A stretch of 53,571 nt of DNA from Desulfovibrio piger (GCF_012843875.1 NZ_JABAFY010000016.1:1-53571); one strand, 5' to 3'; positions 25,940 through 35,417 are shown, numbered from the stretch's first letter. Numbers and translations: made by a program. Notes: generated by a model from the sequence alone, not told the origin.

Positions 25940-27163
25940 ATGAAAAAATATATCCTTTTGCTCCTTTGTCTTGCGATTGCATCAGGCTCAGGCTGTCTTC
26001 ATCAGCGCAGCGCGTCAGGCTCTTTTGATGGGCTGAGTAGCGATTACGGCAATGACGCCCGCATCCTTGCGGAACAAGCGGCTGAGGAATTGAGCCGTCG
26101 TCATGCTCCCGCTCACACTGCGATTGCGCTGCATCGTGCCCCAGGGACGTTTGGGGAGACGTTAGAACAGCGACTTCGGGAGGATGGTTTTGCCTTGAAC
26201 CCATCTGGTCTTGAGGTGAGCTACAGTCTTGATGTGATGGACGGCAATGGAACGCCTGCTCTGGGATATGCCCAGATTCGCTGTTCCGATGGTGAGCTGT
26301 TCAGTATGACTCGCGAAGTCGTGAAAGGGCTGGATGCGCCTGTTGAAGACAAACAACCAGTTTCTTCACGCCCTTTGCCTGGCTACCCGTCGGCGGACAC
26401 ACAAGCTCTTCCCTCCAAGGAACCTGCCGTGAAAACGCCAGACCCGACGCCGGTTGCGACTCAGGCCCCGCAAGTAAAAACCTATCCGGTGAGAAAGACC
26501 GGGACTGCGGCAGCCATAGCTCGGCGGAACCGCGTACCAGTGAAGGATTTCTGCCGATGGAACTGCGTTGGAGCCAATGCGACCTTGATGAAGGGCTATC
26601 AGGTCTATTTGTCTGAGCCTCCAGCGGGAACAATTCCGGTAGCTGCCCCTGTACCTGTGCCTGAGCATACTGAACCGGTATCCGCACCAACACCTGTACC
26701 GGCTCCGGCGGTACTGCCTACGAAAACCCAGACCTCTCCTTCCCTGACCCTGGAAAAACCACAGCCGGGTAAGCCTGTCCCCTATACACCAATTTCCGCG
26801 ACACCTCCCATTCCAGGGAGCAATCCCCCTGCTCCGGAGAAGCCCGCGGAAGTTCCCGCAGCGACTCCCGCGGTCGTCATGCCCGCAGTGAGCACGACGC
26901 TGGTGACACCTGTAGAGATGCCCGTATGGGAAATCCATAAACGGGAAATGCTCCGTTCGACAATGGAAGGCTGGGCTGCTGTTGCCGGGTACAGCCTGAT
27001 CTGGAATGCCCAGCATGACTATGAAATGCGGAGCGACGCGACATTCAGGGGTGAGTTCCTGGATGCCGTCAAGCACTTCTTTGCCGCTCTTCAGGCCAAC
27101 GGCCTGGCTCTGCGCGTAACGATCTACCAAGGAAACAAGGTGATGGAAGTATCTGAGCATTAA
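25940..27163 (+). CDS. TrbH-LysM-PilL/TcpQ fusion lipoprotein
   Basis: 407 aa, apparently three modules. A signal peptide with a Cys near residue 19 (ASGSGC, an imperfect lipobox) leads a TrbH-like domain: ILAEQAAEELSRRHAPAHT, then FGETLEQRLREDGFAL. RP4 TrbH is an outer-membrane-associated lipoprotein of the mating apparatus. A LysM-like segment follows (about 172-215, YPVRKTGTAAAIARRNRVP, MKGYQVYL). A long Pro-rich linker leads to a C-terminal TcpQ/PilL domain (about 320-405, STMEGWAAVAGYSLIWNAQH). In the Tcp system TcpQ partners the secretin. The position just before pilN fits PilL. ATG 25940 or GTG 25931 could be the start; neither has a strong ribosome site. Confidence 0.75.
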   Translation: MKKYILLLLCLAIASGSGCLHQRSASGSFDGLSSDYGNDARILAEQAAEELSRRHAPAHTAIALHRAPGTFGETLEQRLREDGFALNPSGLEVSYSLDVMDGNGTPALGYAQIRCSDGELFSMTREVVKGLDAPVEDKQPVSSRPLPGYPSADTQALPSKEPAVKTPDPTPVATQAPQVKTYPVRKTGTAAAIARRNRVPVKDFCRWNCVGANATLMKGYQVYLSEPPAGTIPVAAPVPVPEHTEPVSAPTPVPAPAVLPTKTQTSPSLTLEKPQPGKPVPYTPISATPPIPGSNPPAPEKPAEVPAATPAVVMPAVSTTLVTPVEMPVWEIHKREMLRSTMEGWAAVAGYSLIWNAQHDYEMRSDATFRGEFLDAVKHFFAALQANGLALRVTIYQGNKVMEVSEH

Positions 27164-27180
27164 AGCTGTAAAGATATAAC

Positions 27181-27202
27181 TATTTTTTTATGTAAAAAAA
27201 TA
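27181..27202. repeat. AT-only palindrome before pilN
   Basis: TATTTTTTTA (27181-27190) and TAAAAAAATA (27193-27202) form a perfect 10-bp inverted repeat around TG. It is in the only sizeable gap before pilN (57 nt) and could be an operator or a weak terminator. Confidence 0.5.
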
Positions 27203-27220
27203 AACATTGGAAAAAATACT

Positions 27221-28798
27221 ATGAAAACAAGCCGCATCATTTGCAGCATCATGCTTCTGCTCCTCGGCGTGGCTCTGGTTGGTTGTTCTCATAAGAACGC
27301 TCCTGACCAGGAACTGATCGAGGGTAAGGGGAAGGATTTCACGACACTCTCACGGTCGAAAGCCGTTGATGTCGTCGCGGAACCTTACGTTGGGGTTAAG
27401 GCCGTGCCCATTCGTGCTGATGAGGCCTCACAGGCGGAACTGAATACCAGGGTCATGCTGCGCAAGCGCGGCACATTGAGTGATATTGCTGCAACTATAA
27501 CCGATTTGACCGCGTTGACTGTCCAGGTCGGCGCTGATCCCGCTCCCATCAGTAAGGGGGGAAAGCCCGCAAAAGCTGGCACGCCTCCCGCCCTTGAATT
27601 GCCTGACTTGCTTGATCCCGGAGCCAGCGGTGGTTCGCGTTTACTCAATGTATCCTATGAGGGGCCTCTGCGTGGCCTTCTGGATCATGTGGCAGTCGCC
27701 AGTGGCTACGGGTGGGATTTCGACTCCAAGACAAAAACCGTTGTATTCTCACGCCTTGTCGTGCGGACGTTTACGATTCTGGGTGCGCCTGGCAAACGCG
27801 AATACAAAGATCAGATCACCAACAAATCCAGGGAAACGTCGCGCTCCAGTATCGGTGGCAACAATATCAACCAGACGGTAGCGACTTCCGACACGTCGAG
27901 CCAGACGGCACAGTCCAACACGACGAATTACAAGTTCGACATTTGGGCGGATACCGAAAAGGCTGTCAAAGAGCTGTTGTCTTCCGAAGGGAGTGTCGTC
28001 GGCAATCAGGCTGCTGGAACCATCACTGTCCGGGACTATGCGGATAACGTCCGGCAGGTGGAGAAGTACATCGCGGACATAAACAAGCGCTTGTCCCGCC
28101 AGGTAGCGTTGACCGTGCATGTCTGGGCTCTGGAAGTCACGGACACCAATGAGGCCGGTATCGACATGCAGGTACTGTTCGCCAACGACGATGTTTCCGT
28201 GGTCGCAGGCAGTCTGGCCTCTCTCGGCAGTAGCTCGTCCGCCTCGGCTACCATCGTCAACGGGAAGTTAAAGAACTCCACCGGCGTTCTGCGTGCTTTG
28301 AAGGCATGGGGCAATGCCACACAGGTTACGTCCGGGGGCGGTCTTGTTCTCTCCAATCAGCCTGTTCCAATCCAGGCCATCAAACGCATTGCCTATCTGG
28401 CAGGGTCATCTTCATCGCAATCGGACTATGGTCAGACGACGGAAATCACTCCAGGGGAAGTGACGACGGGCTTTGCCATGACTGTGATTCCTCACATTCT
28501 GGATCGGCGGCGGGTACTCCTCCAGTACAGCATCAACCTCTCCAGCCTGGACGAATTGACCGAATTTACCACCAGTGATTTGACCGTCCAGCTTCCCAAA
28601 ACAAGCACGCGGGCGTTCAGCCAGAGAAGCACTATGCAACTTGGGCAGACTCTTGTGCTGGCCGGATTCCAAGATCAGGCCCAACAGCTTTCCAAGTCTC
28701 TGGGGTTATTAAATTTCGGTGGCTCCGGGGAGTACGCCAAGACATTACTGGTTATCACGATTGAAGTCGAAGCCGCCGGTGGCGGGACAGAGGATTAG
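27221..28798 (+). CDS. pilN: Type IVb pilus secretin PilN
   Basis: 525 aa outer-membrane secretin lipoprotein. The signal peptide ends in LLLGVALVGC (lipobox LVGC, Cys at about 22). Periplasmic N domains follow (VRDYADNVRQVEKYIADINK), and then the C-terminal secretin domain with the conserved VPIQAIKRIAYL and TVIPHILDRRRVLLQYSINL blocks. The C-terminus QTLVLAGFQDQAQQ is typical of the family. It forms the pore for the thin pilus. Confidence 0.93.
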   Translation: MKTSRIICSIMLLLLGVALVGCSHKNAPDQELIEGKGKDFTTLSRSKAVDVVAEPYVGVKAVPIRADEASQAELNTRVMLRKRGTLSDIAATITDLTALTVQVGADPAPISKGGKPAKAGTPPALELPDLLDPGASGGSRLLNVSYEGPLRGLLDHVAVASGYGWDFDSKTKTVVFSRLVVRTFTILGAPGKREYKDQITNKSRETSRSSIGGNNINQTVATSDTSSQTAQSNTTNYKFDIWADTEKAVKELLSSEGSVVGNQAAGTITVRDYADNVRQVEKYIADINKRLSRQVALTVHVWALEVTDTNEAGIDMQVLFANDDVSVVAGSLASLGSSSSASATIVNGKLKNSTGVLRALKAWGNATQVTSGGGLVLSNQPVPIQAIKRIAYLAGSSSSQSDYGQTTEITPGEVTTGFAMTVIPHILDRRRVLLQYSINLSSLDELTEFTTSDLTVQLPKTSTRAFSQRSTMQLGQTLVLAGFQDQAQQLSKSLGLLNFGGSGEYAKTLLVITIEVEAAGGGTED

Positions 28799-28801
28799 GC
28801 T

Positions 28802-30109
28802 ATGGAGCTTATCACCCTCAAAAAAACGACGTGGGTGCTTGGCTTGCGCTGGATGGCTCCTGTCCGGCAGCGATTGGGGCACATGGGGCATAAGGCGCTG
28901 TCCGAACTCCAGGATGAGGAGTTTAACGCTGCGGCAAGGCGCACGACAACGCAGGGCATACAGTATGGCCTTGGAACTGTAGAGACGTGGTCTAACTATT
29001 CCTCGGCAACGGCCTTGTGCTCTTGTCTGCGCTGTCCAGACTCTTTTCTGGGGATATTCAAGCTGTGTGCCCCTGATCCTACTTTGGGCCCTGCCAAAGA
29101 GTTTTGGTGGCTTCATCTTCGGATAGATGGCGTGGTCAGCGAGTATGGGGATCAGGTCTTCTTCAGCTCCGAAGAAGCAGCGTCGTTCGCCTCACTGTTG
29201 GAAAAATTCTCTGGCCTTCCAGTCGAACACTACGAGTCGATTCGCGAAAGTGAACTCTGGCTTGAAGAACATATCCAGTTCTCTACTTTGGACAAGCTCA
29301 TAGCCAAAGGTCATCTGTCAAATTTGCGCAGCATGGCCTCCCGAAGCACGATCCTGCGTTTGACGATCCTGGGGATACTGCTGGCTATCATGCTGGGAAC
29401 CTTCTTTATCTATGACCATTTTACGGAAAAGGCTGCCCTGGAATCTGCGGTGCTGCGCAAGCAGGAACACGCCGCACGCATGGAAGACATGCAACGTCAT
29501 CCTGAACGATTTTTCCCTATGGAGTGGCAACAACAGCCCTTAGCCTCTGATGCTGCCGCAGCGTGTCTACCTGGCCTGCTGGCTCTCCCCCTGGCGTCGA
29601 ATGGCTGGGAGTTGAAGTCTGCCTCATGCATTGGACAAAAGATCAACATTGAATGGCAGTACGCTGAAGGAGCGACGTTTACGACGCTACCAAGCGGGGC
29701 GATGCTGGACGGTAAAGATATGCTTACAGCCCGGTCGTCTATCCCTGTAACGCTGCGTAGTTCCGCTCGTCTTATGGACGGGCCAGGAACAGATCACCAT
29801 GCGTTGGTGGATCGCAAGCAAGCAACTGCGTTGCTTTCGGACGTGACACAGGCATCTGGGGCACGACTGTCCTTGCCTCAGTTCAAAGCGCAGAAAACAC
29901 GCAATATCGACAAAAAAACGAAAATCACAGCACCGTGGCACGAAGGTACATGGGAGCTCTCCGAACTACCCGATATTTTGATGGATTACAGGGCTGGAGA
30001 GAAAGTAGGGCTGTTTGAATTTCTGACCGCAATCCCAGGATTGTGTGTTGAATCCATAAAGTTTGATGGGAAATGGGCAGTCAAGGGGAAAATTTATGCA
30101 AGACATTAA
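28802..30109 (+). CDS. pilO: Type IVb pilus accessory protein PilO
   Basis: 435 aa. A cytoplasmic N-terminal domain of about 180 residues (start MELITLKKTTWVLGLRW) leads to one membrane helix (about 183-202, ILRLTILGILLAIMLGTFFI) and a periplasmic domain. This matches the PilO2 family of R64-type thin pili, an inner-membrane platform part. It lies 3 nt after pilN, and pilP starts inside its end. Confidence 0.88.
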   Translation: MELITLKKTTWVLGLRWMAPVRQRLGHMGHKALSELQDEEFNAAARRTTTQGIQYGLGTVETWSNYSSATALCSCLRCPDSFLGIFKLCAPDPTLGPAKEFWWLHLRIDGVVSEYGDQVFFSSEEAASFASLLEKFSGLPVEHYESIRESELWLEEHIQFSTLDKLIAKGHLSNLRSMASRSTILRLTILGILLAIMLGTFFIYDHFTEKAALESAVLRKQEHAARMEDMQRHPERFFPMEWQQQPLASDAAAACLPGLLALPLASNGWELKSASCIGQKINIEWQYAEGATFTTLPSGAMLDGKDMLTARSSIPVTLRSSARLMDGPGTDHHALVDRKQATALLSDVTQASGARLSLPQFKAQKTRNIDKKTKITAPWHEGTWELSELPDILMDYRAGEKVGLFEFLTAIPGLCVESIKFDGKWAVKGKIYARH

Positions 30110-30716
30110 AAAGAAACGCCTTCTTGTTTGGGGAGGCCTTGGCTTGGCCTCAATAATCGTGCTGGGAGCTGTGGCATGGCAGACATTGTCCTCGTCTCCT
30201 GCACCGGTAATTCCATCCAAGACAACCCCGAAGCAGATTCCGCAGGCACAGGTAAAGCCTCCTAAGCTGCCGACGCAGACTCCAAAGGGAGAAACCGGCT
30301 TGGCCCCCATCGCCCAAGACTTGAACTCGCCCAGCACGCTGGGGGAACTGACGCGCAAACGTGGCCATGAGCAGCTGCTGAAGCAGGAAGTGCGCATCCG
30401 TGAGCTGGAAAATCGTCTGCAAGACCTTAGCCAGCCCTCCAAGCAGGAGTTGGTATTGCCCAGCCTGACACCTCCACCTGCGGCCCCCAAAAGTTCATCA
30501 ACGCCCGGTTCTGCGGCTTCGGCTCCATCCAGACGTCTTGCTGTTGTTTCTGTCCAGGGCATTGAGGGGAGGCTGTCTGCGACACTGCGCATGGCGGATG
30601 GACACACGGTCACGATCAATAACGGATCGCTGTTTAATGGCGGACGGCTGCATGTGACGCGCAAAGGAGTGACCATTCACAAATCGGGGAAGTCTTCAAC
30701 GATACCGTTTGAATAG
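30096..30716 (+). CDS. pilP: Type IVb pilus biogenesis protein PilP
   Basis: 206 aa. A short basic N-terminus is followed by a membrane helix (about 9-27), a Pro-rich linker, a coiled-coil segment (ELTRKRGHEQLLKQEVRIRE, about 84-115) and a small C-terminal domain ending in GVTIHKSGKSSTIPFE. Family and position agree with PilP. The start overlaps pilO by 14 nt. Confidence 0.87.
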   Translation: MQDIKKKRLLVWGGLGLASIIVLGAVAWQTLSSSPAPVIPSKTTPKQIPQAQVKPPKLPTQTPKGETGLAPIAQDLNSPSTLGELTRKRGHEQLLKQEVRIRELENRLQDLSQPSKQELVLPSLTPPPAAPKSSSTPGSAASAPSRRLAVVSVQGIEGRLSATLRMADGHTVTINNGSLFNGGRLHVTRKGVTIHKSGKSSTIPFE

Positions 30717-30728
30717 AGGATAGGGAAA

Positions 30729-32327
30729 GTGCATACCCGCATAACGCAGCTTATCAGCGATCTTCCCGATCAAATCCGTGCTCGTATCGCCCTGATGGAT
30801 GACTCATTGATTGTGTCTGATGAGATTCAGGGGAATATGGCATTCATAAATTTTGCATCAAATTTTGCAGTTATAGGCATAAAGGTATTTTCTTTTGTCC
30901 CGCCTAGCCGTTTTGATGCTGAATTTTCTCGCTATGCCTCCCGTAGTGGCATAGGTGACAACGAAGTCCAGCAGTTGGCGATTGACTTGATTGCACGTGG
31001 CTTCAAGGCTGGCGCAACGGATATACATATAGCGGATATGGGAACGCATGTACGCACACGCTTTCGTGTGCTTGGCCTGTTGCGTGATGATATGGAGTTC
31101 GATGCCGAAACAGGACGACATATGATCCGAACCATCTATGAGCATCTTGGTGCTGCACAGGATGCTCCTGCTTTTGATCCCATATCTCGGCTTGATGGTC
31201 GTATCATCAATCGGGACTACCTGCCGCAAGGCCTGTACTCTGTTCGTATCCATTCCGAACCTATTGAATGCGATGGGGCACCTGACGGCAAGGGAACGTT
31301 TATGCCGCTACGCCTGTTGCATGACACGTCGGGTGCTTCCGGCAGTCTGGAAGAGAGATTGGCCAAGCTGGGATATACGAACGAGACGATAGAGGTGGTT
31401 GACCAGGCGGGAACCAAACGACTTGCCCAAGCCCAGACCAGGCTTTTTCGGACGCTTGCGGCCAGAACTGGTATCGTCTTTATCTCCGGGCCTACCGGCT
31501 CCGGTAAATCGACGGCGCTGGCACACTGCATGGAAGCGTTGATCGAAGAACGTCCGGGGGACAACTTTCTGTCCATCGAAGACCCCCCGGAGAAGCCGAT
31601 CCGGGGGATGTACCAAATCCCCGTCAACTCCAAAGAGGGAGATGAGCGAGGCGACGCCTATACCAATGCAATCGCGGGCACCAACCGAGATGATACTGAC
31701 ACCGTGATGATCGGTGAAATCCGCTATGCCGAAGCCGCGCTGGCCACCATTGAGGTCGCATTGTCCGGTAATGCGGTCTGGGCCACCATCCACGCCGCCG
31801 ACGCTCTGGGCATCATCCAGCGTCTGGATGTTCAACTCCGTTCCCGTGTCGCTGATCCCCTTAACATCGTCTGTGACCCCATCGTGTTGTCTGGCCTGGT
31901 GTTTCAGCGGCTTGTCCCCAAGCTCTGCCCGTACTGCAAGATACGTCTGAAGGATCGCCCGGATGCCATTGCTCCCGATCTACTGGACAGGTTGCGGAAC
32001 TCCATGCCGGAAGACTGTCTCGATGAAGTCTGCATCCGGGGAAGCGGCTGCGAACACTGCATGGAATCCGGCCATCCGGGGCTGCACAGGCAAACGGTTG
32101 TAGCGGAAGTGATCGCGGTAGATCGCCAGCTCCTAGCTCTGTTGCGTCAGCGGCAGCATGAGGAGGCGAAAAAGTATTGGCTCTCCGAGCTGGGAGGCAT
32201 GACCTACCTGGAACATGCCCGCCACCTCATCATGTCGGGTGTCCTTGATCCTGCCATTACAGAAGAAATGCTGGCCATGCCCATAAATGCCGACGTGGAA
32301 TCCGGCAAAAGAGGCCAACATGCCTGA
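30729..32327 (+). CDS. pilQ: Type IVb pilus extension ATPase PilQ
   Basis: 532 aa, GspE/PilB-type secretion ATPase. Walker A is GPTGSGKST (254-262), the Asp box is FLSIEDPPEKPI, Walker B is VMIGEIRYAEAAL (327-339) and the His box is AVWATIHAADALG. A tetracysteine element, CPYC and later CEHC, is present as in extension ATPases. The first 150 residues are richer in AT codons than the rest. The start is GTG at 30729. No separate retraction ATPase is seen. Confidence 0.94.
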   Translation: MHTRITQLISDLPDQIRARIALMDDSLIVSDEIQGNMAFINFASNFAVIGIKVFSFVPPSRFDAEFSRYASRSGIGDNEVQQLAIDLIARGFKAGATDIHIADMGTHVRTRFRVLGLLRDDMEFDAETGRHMIRTIYEHLGAAQDAPAFDPISRLDGRIINRDYLPQGLYSVRIHSEPIECDGAPDGKGTFMPLRLLHDTSGASGSLEERLAKLGYTNETIEVVDQAGTKRLAQAQTRLFRTLAARTGIVFISGPTGSGKSTALAHCMEALIEERPGDNFLSIEDPPEKPIRGMYQIPVNSKEGDERGDAYTNAIAGTNRDDTDTVMIGEIRYAEAALATIEVALSGNAVWATIHAADALGIIQRLDVQLRSRVADPLNIVCDPIVLSGLVFQRLVPKLCPYCKIRLKDRPDAIAPDLLDRLRNSMPEDCLDEVCIRGSGCEHCMESGHPGLHRQTVVAEVIAVDRQLLALLRQRQHEEAKKYWLSELGGMTYLEHARHLIMSGVLDPAITEEMLAMPINADVESGKRGQHA

Positions 32328-33369
32328 TTTGATTGCACGTCTGGCATTTAGCACGAAGGTGAGGTCTCGCATCTGGAAACAGCTGGCCAAGCTCCTTCAG
32401 AACCGGATGCATCTACATGAGGCGCTTCGCCTGCTCAAGTTCCAAGCGGAAGAGCGGAAGTCCCCTCTGGCCAACGTCTATACCCATATCCTGCACAAGC
32501 TGGGACGCGGGCGCACCTTGGGCGCAGCACTGGATGGACTGGCCAGCCGCGAAGAAACACTGCTCATTAGCTCGGCTCAAGACAGCAGTCGCTTGGCGGG
32601 AGGCCTGCTGCTGGCCAGCAAAGTTCTGGATGCGAAGAGCAGTATCAGAAAGAGTCTGATCGGCGCATTGGCCTATCCACTTATGTTGCTGCTGTTGATC
32701 GTCATTATGATGCTTATTGTGGCCGAACGTGTGATGCCACAGCTCGCCATGCTTTCCGATCCAGAAACATGGCAGGGAGCTGCCTATGCTCTGTATCTGC
32801 AAAGCTCGTTTATTTCTTCATGGCGTGGAACAGCATTAGGCATAGCCATACTCATTCTGATATGTGTTGTATTTTTTTCTTTTGCTAATTGGACAGGATC
32901 GAGAAGGAGAATAGCAGACAGATTTGTACCGTGGTCAATCTATAGATTAACCATAGGGACACTATGGTTGTACGCAGTTGCAACACGAATGCGGGCTGGT
33001 CATCAAATTTCAAACATATTGAAAAGTATGGCTGGAGATATTTCGACTAGCCCGTATTTACGGGAGATAGTCAGTAATATTTTGGCAAGTTCTGGGCAGG
33101 GGATTGATTTTGGACAGGCACTTAAGAAATCAGGAATGCGTTTTCCTAGCCCTGAGCTTGTCGATACCCTAGCCGTCTACTCACGAATGCCAGGCTTCCA
33201 GAATCATCTCATAGAGCTGGCAGATGAATGGCTTATTGAAGGAATTGAAGGCATCCAGCGTCTCGCTGGGAAAATCAAGGTTTTCATGTTCGCTCTTGTG
33301 ATCGGCCAGTTGAGCATGGTTGCTCTGGCTGTCGGCGGGCTTCAGTCAACACTACAGGGAGGAATGTGA
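32320..33369 (+). CDS. pilR: Type IVb pilus inner-membrane platform protein PilR
   Basis: 349 aa GspF/TadC-type protein with two T2SSF repeats and about three membrane helices (around 120-145, 170-190 and the C-terminus). The first repeat has LQNRMHLHEALRLLKFQAEE and the second LYAVATRMRAGHQISNILKS. The ATG at 32320 overlaps the pilQ stop by 8 nt. The segment at about 32830-33110 is richer in A and T than its flanks. Confidence 0.92.
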   Translation: MPDLIARLAFSTKVRSRIWKQLAKLLQNRMHLHEALRLLKFQAEERKSPLANVYTHILHKLGRGRTLGAALDGLASREETLLISSAQDSSRLAGGLLLASKVLDAKSSIRKSLIGALAYPLMLLLLIVIMMLIVAERVMPQLAMLSDPETWQGAAYALYLQSSFISSWRGTALGIAILILICVVFFSFANWTGSRRRIADRFVPWSIYRLTIGTLWLYAVATRMRAGHQISNILKSMAGDISTSPYLREIVSNILASSGQGIDFGQALKKSGMRFPSPELVDTLAVYSRMPGFQNHLIELADEWLIEGIEGIQRLAGKIKVFMFALVIGQLSMVALAVGGLQSTLQGGM

Positions 33370-33836
33370 TGAGTATTCTTGAAACCGTTGGCGCATTGAT
33401 CGTCGGCCTGCTCCTGATCGCTGCCGCCGCATTTGGCCTGTATTCCGCATTTGGCAAATCCAATGTGGCGACGACGGAACAAAACCTTGTTCTGCTGCGA
33501 ATGCAGACCCAGCAGCTCTTCTTCGGCACGAACTATGACAACCTGGACAATGACGTTGCCATGAGTGCCGGTATCGTTCCCAAGGCTTTCATCAAGGGGG
33601 ACAGCATGAAGAACGCCTGGGGTGGTGATGTCACGCTGGCCAATGACGCCGATAACGGCCAGTTCTCGATCACGCTGGACAATGTCCCGCAGGATGCCTG
33701 CATGCAGCTCGCCCGATTCCAGCCGGATTCTTGGGAATCCATCTCCGTCAACGGTTCCGTCGTCGATCCTACGGACGTGGGGGCTATTGTTGAGACCTGC
33801 ACGGCTGCCAGTAGCCTTATCTTCACAGCACGCTAG
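33369..33836 (+). CDS. pilS: Major type IVb pilin PilS, apparently leaderless
   Basis: 155 aa. It begins MSILETVGALIVGLLLIAAA, so Glu is at position 5, exactly where Glu5 lies in a mature type IV pilin. R64 PilS has a leader before WSLLEV; here no leader is encoded. The ATG (33369) has GGGAGGA 5 nt before it, and the only start codon further up in frame is the adjacent GTG. The rest is a pilin head with two Cys (QDACMQ and VETCTA). The family call is from N-terminus, size and position. Confidence 0.88.
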   Translation: MSILETVGALIVGLLLIAAAAFGLYSAFGKSNVATTEQNLVLLRMQTQQLFFGTNYDNLDNDVAMSAGIVPKAFIKGDSMKNAWGGDVTLANDADNGQFSITLDNVPQDACMQLARFQPDSWESISVNGSVVDPTDVGAIVETCTAASSLIFTAR

Positions 33837-33844
33837 GTTATAAA

Positions 33845-34276
33845 ATGAAGCCTGTTGTCTTTCTTATCTTCCTCATTGGGGTAGGAGCCATGATTCAACG
33901 CACTGTGGACTTTTCTTCTGAAGAGTCTTCATTCAGTGCGATAGCAGTCAATTACGCAATCTATCGTAATGAAGTCTTCCGATATGTTTATGAAAACAAT
34001 GGGCTTTCTGGAGACATACCGCTTGCTGTACTTGATCTCCCTGAGAGCTGGCGCGCCTTGCGTAATTGGCGTGCGCGCGTGGATGCGGGTCGATGCTACG
34101 TTTACGGTGATGCGTCGATGCAAGAAATCATGGCTGTGCGTCAGCTCTTCAGGGGAAGTTTTGCTTTGGGAATGGCCAGCAATGGCCGCCTTATCCCTGT
34201 GATGGGGAATGTGATTACCGTGCCTGCCTTTATCCCTAATGGTTCCCTTGTCAGCGTTACGGAGATCGACAGATGA
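33845..34276 (+). CDS. pilM: Type IVb pilus protein PilM
   Basis: 143 aa. An N-terminal membrane helix (about 3-17, PVVFLIFLIGVGAMI) leads to a small periplasmic domain. The pattern FSAIAVNYAIYRNEVFRYVY resembles the pilin-like PilM of R64-type thin pili. The function is unknown but needed for the pilus in R64. The gene order S-M-V differs from R64, where pilM is upstream of pilN. It overlaps pilV by 4 nt. Confidence 0.8.
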   Translation: MKPVVFLIFLIGVGAMIQRTVDFSSEESSFSAIAVNYAIYRNEVFRYVYENNGLSGDIPLAVLDLPESWRALRNWRARVDAGRCYVYGDASMQEIMAVRQLFRGSFALGMASNGRLIPVMGNVITVPAFIPNGSLVSVTEIDR

Positions 34277-35409
34277 ACCTACTGAGTACAATCGGCGCAA
34301 TCATCGTCGTTATCATCATGATTCCATATATGATTGGATGGTGGGAAACGGGAAACTCTGCTGTACAACAGCGCATTATTGCAAATCACATGACTATGGT
34401 GATGAGGGCAGCCAACCAGTACGTCAATCAGCACCAAGATACGCTTCTTTCTCAAGCGACAGCTACGACAGGCCCGACGATCAGCATTGCTGACCTTATT
34501 TCGGATGGGCTTTTGCCTGATGGCTTTCAGCCCCAGAACGCCTGGCTTCAGGACTATCAAATTTACATCCGGCAGCCGCAAAATGGTGCTTTACAGGCCA
34601 TCGTACTGACTACCGGGGGTAGAGAAAATGCAACGGATCATTTCCTGAATGCCGTGGTTCCGGGCGCTGCGGCCCTCATTGGCGGGGCTGGTGGACATAT
34701 CCCGTCCGGCGTCCTGCCTGGCCAAACGGAAAACATGCTTCAGGGAGCAGGTAATGGCTGGGTGCTGAACTTGGGGACTGTGGGAATTGCGTCGCCCGGT
34801 GCCGGGCATCTGGGAGCCGTTTCCACCTATGACTCTTCCGCCTTGGGACAGGACTTCCTCTATCGCGTGGCAGTTCCAGGACAACCTGAACTGAATGCCA
34901 TGCAAACGGAACTGGATATGACGGATCACGCCATTCGCAATGTCTCTGACCTCCAGTTTGAACCACGGGAGATCACCTCAGAATCCTGCACCAGCACGGA
35001 CGAGCAGGGCCGCATCTTCCTGGACAGCCTTCAAGGGCTTTACCTCTGTCGGAACAATTCGCTGGAAATCATTGGGGACTCTGGGAACACCGCACTGATG
35101 AAAAACGCGACCGTGGCCAAAAACGGCGACCGCATCACAAAGCCGTCCTGTGCGCCAGGCACCGGGCTGACGCCAGCGATTTTTACCGCTCCTGCAATCT
35201 CGGAAGCAGGGCCGGACGCACCGCCAATGACGGCTATTCAGACCTGGGCTACCTCGGTCTCGGATACAGAATGGCAAGTCCACCTTCGTGTACAGACTGG
35301 CGACTCTTCCCTTGGAGATGAACAAGGCTGGGTTTACCCGGCTGACGATTACGGGCGGATCATGGTTCTGGCCATGTGCGTCAAACAGATGGAGACACCA
35401 ACTCCATAG
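34273..35409 (+). CDS. pilV: Minor pilin and adhesin PilV (shufflon N-terminal family)
   Basis: 378 aa. The N-terminal helix MNLLSTIGAIIVVIIMIPYM starts at residue 1, again with no leader. The region to about 250 follows the PilV constant domain (TDHAIRNVSDLQFEPREI, then CRNNSLEIIGD). The last 100 residues would be the variable tip domain. It ends in one normal stop codon, with no alternative C-terminal cassettes or sfx-like repeats beside it, so no shufflon acts at this gene. GGAG lies before the ATG. Confidence 0.88.
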   Translation: MNLLSTIGAIIVVIIMIPYMIGWWETGNSAVQQRIIANHMTMVMRAANQYVNQHQDTLLSQATATTGPTISIADLISDGLLPDGFQPQNAWLQDYQIYIRQPQNGALQAIVLTTGGRENATDHFLNAVVPGAAALIGGAGGHIPSGVLPGQTENMLQGAGNGWVLNLGTVGIASPGAGHLGAVSTYDSSALGQDFLYRVAVPGQPELNAMQTELDMTDHAIRNVSDLQFEPREITSESCTSTDEQGRIFLDSLQGLYLCRNNSLEIIGDSGNTALMKNATVAKNGDRITKPSCAPGTGLTPAIFTAPAISEAGPDAPPMTAIQTWATSVSDTEWQVHLRVQTGDSSLGDEQGWVYPADDYGRIMVLAMCVKQMETPTP

Positions 35410-35417
35410 AGGGAACG

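Noticed and set aside
34273..35409. Shufflon at pilV
   Set aside because: pilV has one full C-terminus with no inverted partial copies or repeated sites nearby; the switch-like array is at 51979-53451 instead.
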